Source: Viscum album (taxonomy: Eukaryota; Streptophyta; Magnoliopsida; Santalales; Viscaceae). Taken from it: 64,000 bases of DNA. A model generated the notes under the pieces. It was not told the DNA's origin. It was given only the letters and a program-made list of their open reading frames with translations, and ran no database searches. The position numbers and the translations under genes were made by a program. Below are positions 61,201 through 64,000 of the stretch, in pieces (position 1 is the first letter of the stretch; every line of letters starts with the position of its first letter). The DNA lies in NCBI GenBank assembly GCA_963277665.1, contig OY728137.1, forward strand, positions 1,169,966,670 to 1,170,030,669, given 5' to 3'.

Positions 61201-63930
61201 TGAGATTCTTTTAGAAAATTTCAATAATGTTATTATTTATGCATTAAAAATTTTTAAAGGAAATTCTAAACTATTTTTAACTTTATTTAGAAAGGATTAA
61301 AAAGGAATATTTTCAAAATTTTCTATATGAATTATTTTTGACATTTTATAAAAGTATAAAAAGAATTATTTTAACATATTTGGCATAACTATCATTTCCC
61401 ACAGGAATAGATTTTATTCATTATCAATTTTAATTTAAAAGTTAACAGTAGTTTTATTAGAATATTATATTCCAACTATTATGGGATTTTTTAGTTTTAA
61501 AAATTTATTTTAAAGAAACATACATTTCATCTCATTTTTATGAGATAAGAGAAAGTGTCATTTATCATGGGCTTAGATGCTAATTAAAATGAGTTTTATG
61601 ATTAAATTTAAAGAAACATGTTTTTTATTCATGATATGGTTCTTTTAAATTTTATATGAATAACATGTGATATTGATATATATCTAATGTTGGGTGAACC
61701 CAATATAGCTCTCTAATTCATTTAGTAAAGTGATGGAGTGTACTAGTTATAGAATACTCTATGTGATGAGAGAATTATATTTTTAGGTGATTCCGTTATA
61801 AGGGTAATTGAAAAGGTGAATGTTTGGATAATTTTTTAATACCCATGTATGATATGATCGAAATGGTTTTTTTTGTGGAAATATTTTGATATCAAAAGGT
61901 AAACAAATAATCTTATGTTTTTAAGAAATGTTGATTACCATTTAAAATAAGAGTGAAAAGATTATTTTTAAGTAATGGTACTCAGGAATTTTCATATTTT
62001 CAATGAAACTATCATGTTTAATAATTTTCCTATATTAATTATTTTGAAATGTTCTATTAAAAATATTTTCAATTTAAGTTTATTTCATAAAAAAGTAAAT
62101 GGATATTTGAATCCAAATGCTTATTATAAAAAAGAAAAACTTATTATGGTTTTTTCATATTTACAAATGGATTAAAGAGTTTATTTTATTTTTATTTCCC
62201 CAACTGAGCTTTTTTTTTTCATCCGAAATTTTAAAATATTTTTCATAGGGCCTAAGGATGTATAGGATCTATAAAAATGTATATATTTACATGATGATGA
62301 TTCAAATTAAAATAATCCAACATGTTTTAAATAAAATTGGTGTTCAAATTTAATAATCCCATTTTTTGAAAATGTATTCACTAAGTGAAAGTGTCCACCT
62401 TATATTGTAATTGTTTTATATATAAATGTTTTTCCTAATTGTCCAAAACTCTAAACCCAAAAGATAAAGGGAATGTAGAAAAATTAAATCTTCACCATTG
62501 AAATCATAATTATGGGTTTATTAAGGTACATGTACGGGAATTTAATATCAGAGAAAGGGTTTAGATAATTTTAGTTGTTAAGAAGTTCTTAGGTAAGGAT
62601 ATTTTAACATTTTTAGATACCATCATTGGTTAATAAGACTAAGGTTTATCATAATTTTAAAGGCATAAATATCCCCTTTTAGTGTTTATGTGATGATAGT
62701 ACATTGAGAGACATTTATTGAGCTTTAATAAATAATTTATGTATATATAACCCTTATGTATAACTTGTGTTATTGTGAAAAGATTATTTGAAGAAGAACT
62801 ATCTTGTATTTTGTGGAAACAATTTTAAAGGTATTGATAACCTTTACGATTAATATGATCTTTTATGTTGAGGTGATTATTTTTAACTGGGATGAACATG
62901 TTATTTCATTTTTAGAACATATGATTTATCATACAGATTACCACATGATATAAAATTGATTTGGTAACCAAGTGATTAAAGTTATTTTTTTAAAATTTAA
63001 TATATTGGGAACATTATATGATTAAATTAAACATAAATATTATTGGATAATATGGAATTTTATTCATGAAATAAATGTTGAATTATCTTTTGGAAGAATA
63101 TATGATTCTATTAAGGATTTCTAACGATTCAAGTTATTTATTGAAATTATTTGGATATTTTTGATATTATATGGTTAGGCCATACACACTTTTTGTATGT
63201 TAATTTAGGAGTGATTGATGCTATTTGTAGATAATTTGTATGTTTATCTTGGAAGAATATATGATAAAATCATTCAAATATTAGGGATTTAGTTTTGGTA
63301 TGACATATTTTGACAATATTTAAGGTTAGTTATTTATGGAATGATTTATTTTGAACTTTGGGTGCTATTGTTATGGATTTTGTGATTAAATTTTTAATTA
63401 TTCATATTTGATATTATCATAACTTGTGCTAACCATTTCTAGTTTTGGTTAATGGATTGAAACAAGAGGAATAAAGTTTTATCATTTTATGGATCTTTTG
63501 AACCATTTAAAGTTTAATTTAGAACTTTAGGAATGACAACTCAAAATGAAAATTCTTGTCTTGGAATAAGAGATGTGATATAAGTGGAAACCAAAAAAAG
63601 AAAATAAATAAAGGATGAAATCCCACTTATGAAGTGGAATGAAATCAAGAAAGTATATTTTATGAATATATATATCTCATTGGTAAAATAATTACTCAAA
63701 TCTATTGAGTATTTTGTGAAAATAAACACTCACCTATCAAGGTAAAATTTTAGAAACTCATATGAAATTATTATTCTTAAAGAGGTACATCCTTTTATGA
63801 AATAATATGTTTCCTAGAATTGAAAATGAAATTAAAGTTCATCATAAAATAAATATATGATTTTATTACTATGTTATAAGAATTTAATTGTGAGAGAATA
63901 AAATTAAAATTGTGAGGTTGAAATTTCTTT
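58300..63930 (+). mobile_element. Plus-strand decayed LTR of the O family
   Basis: Matches the minus-strand element O LTR at ordered anchor points. CACACACAATACTGAGCATA near 58318 matches the CACACACAACACTGAGTTAG block near the LTR start. A TATA box, CTTATAAAG, is at 60212. TATGTGTAGACTACCACATCC near 60575 matches the block at about 23265. AACATGTCCGGAC near 61117 matches the GTCCGACAC block near 22465. A weak hairpin-like TTGAGTATTTTGTG...CACTCACC lies at about 63690. The length (about 5.6 kb) agrees. The exact ends are not visible. All open frames here are chance. Confidence 0.6.
60212..60220 (+). promoter_or_regulatory. TATA box of the plus-strand O-family LTR
   Basis: CTTATAAAG, followed by AGGAACATCC and a leader similar to that downstream of the TATA boxes at 23631 and 4341. 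Confidence 0.45.
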
Positions 63931-63942
63931 GATGGTAGGATA

Positions 63943-64000
63943 TGACACCCCAATGTTTGAGTTTAAAAAGAATATTATGTCTAATTGTGTGTACAACAAA
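63943..64000 (+). mobile_element. Start of a further LTR at the window edge
   Basis: TGACACCCCAATG follows GAGGTTGAAATTTCTTTGATGGTAGGATA, almost the same junction as polypurine tract plus LTR start of E1 (764-790). It is probably the 3' LTR of another E1-related element, or one placed beside the O-family LTR after an internal deletion. Only 58 bases are visible. Confidence 0.6.

Noticed and set aside
61975..62175. 66-codon plus-strand frame
   Set aside because: It falls inside the O-family LTR in AT-rich DNA; composition follows base content and no motif is visible.

Overview
This is a stretch of plant nuclear DNA built almost entirely from LTR retrotransposons. It is very AT-rich and looks poor in CpG. 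I find no host gene, tRNA gene or rRNA gene. Chromovirus (Tekay/Del-like Ty3/gypsy), SIRE-like Ty1/copia and Athila-like Ty3/gypsy elements occur together, with LTRs of 1.8 to 5.5 kb and heavily mutated reading frames. That points to a seed plant with a large genome that keeps old elements; the species cannot be named from this.

Left part (1-25527). Element O is the oldest host element: a minus-strand gypsy-like element with an LTR of about 5.5 kb, gag zinc knuckles and no pol that I can recognise. Its left LTR (4012-6255) is cut at 4011 by the 3' end of element E1, a plus-strand Tekay-like element of which only the last part of integrase, the polypurine tract and a 3.2 kb LTR are in the window (1-4011). 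Its internal region (6256-7564 and 18968-20050) is split by E2 (7565-18962), a complete minus-strand Tekay-like element with 3.2 kb LTRs, decayed gag-pol, a Met-tRNA primer site and a perfect TTTCT target duplication. The right LTR of O is 20051-25527.

Middle (25614-38090). A complete plus-strand SIRE-like copia element (C) has 1.75-1.79 kb LTRs, a perfect ATTGG duplication, a readable gag-PR-IN-RT-RNase H region and a second, coiled-coil ORF region ahead of the 3' LTR. Its LTRs and its post-pol spacer carry minisatellites. To its right lie 2.2 kb with nothing recognisable and a ruined copia gag (40765-41640).

Right part (about 41815-64000). A plus-strand Athila-like element (A) has its gag split by E3 (43434-52392), a minus-strand chromovirus with 2.1 kb LTRs. 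Athila gag, protease and RT resume at 52398-55660. Then follow a candidate tRNA-derived SINE, about 1 kb of TA-rich simple sequence, a CACTA-like subterminal repeat fragment, a G-rich stretch, a plus-strand decayed LTR of the O family (about 58300-63930), and a polypurine tract plus LTR start at 63943 resembling the E1 junction.

All protein-coding remnants belong to transposons and nearly all are interrupted by stops or frameshifts. The relative order of insertion (O before E1 and E2; A before E3) follows from the nesting. I see no new biological system. The points most worth checking are the pol-less element O, a conserved LTR hairpin, 20-bp repeats upstream of the LTR TATA boxes, the copia minisatellites, and the SINE candidate.
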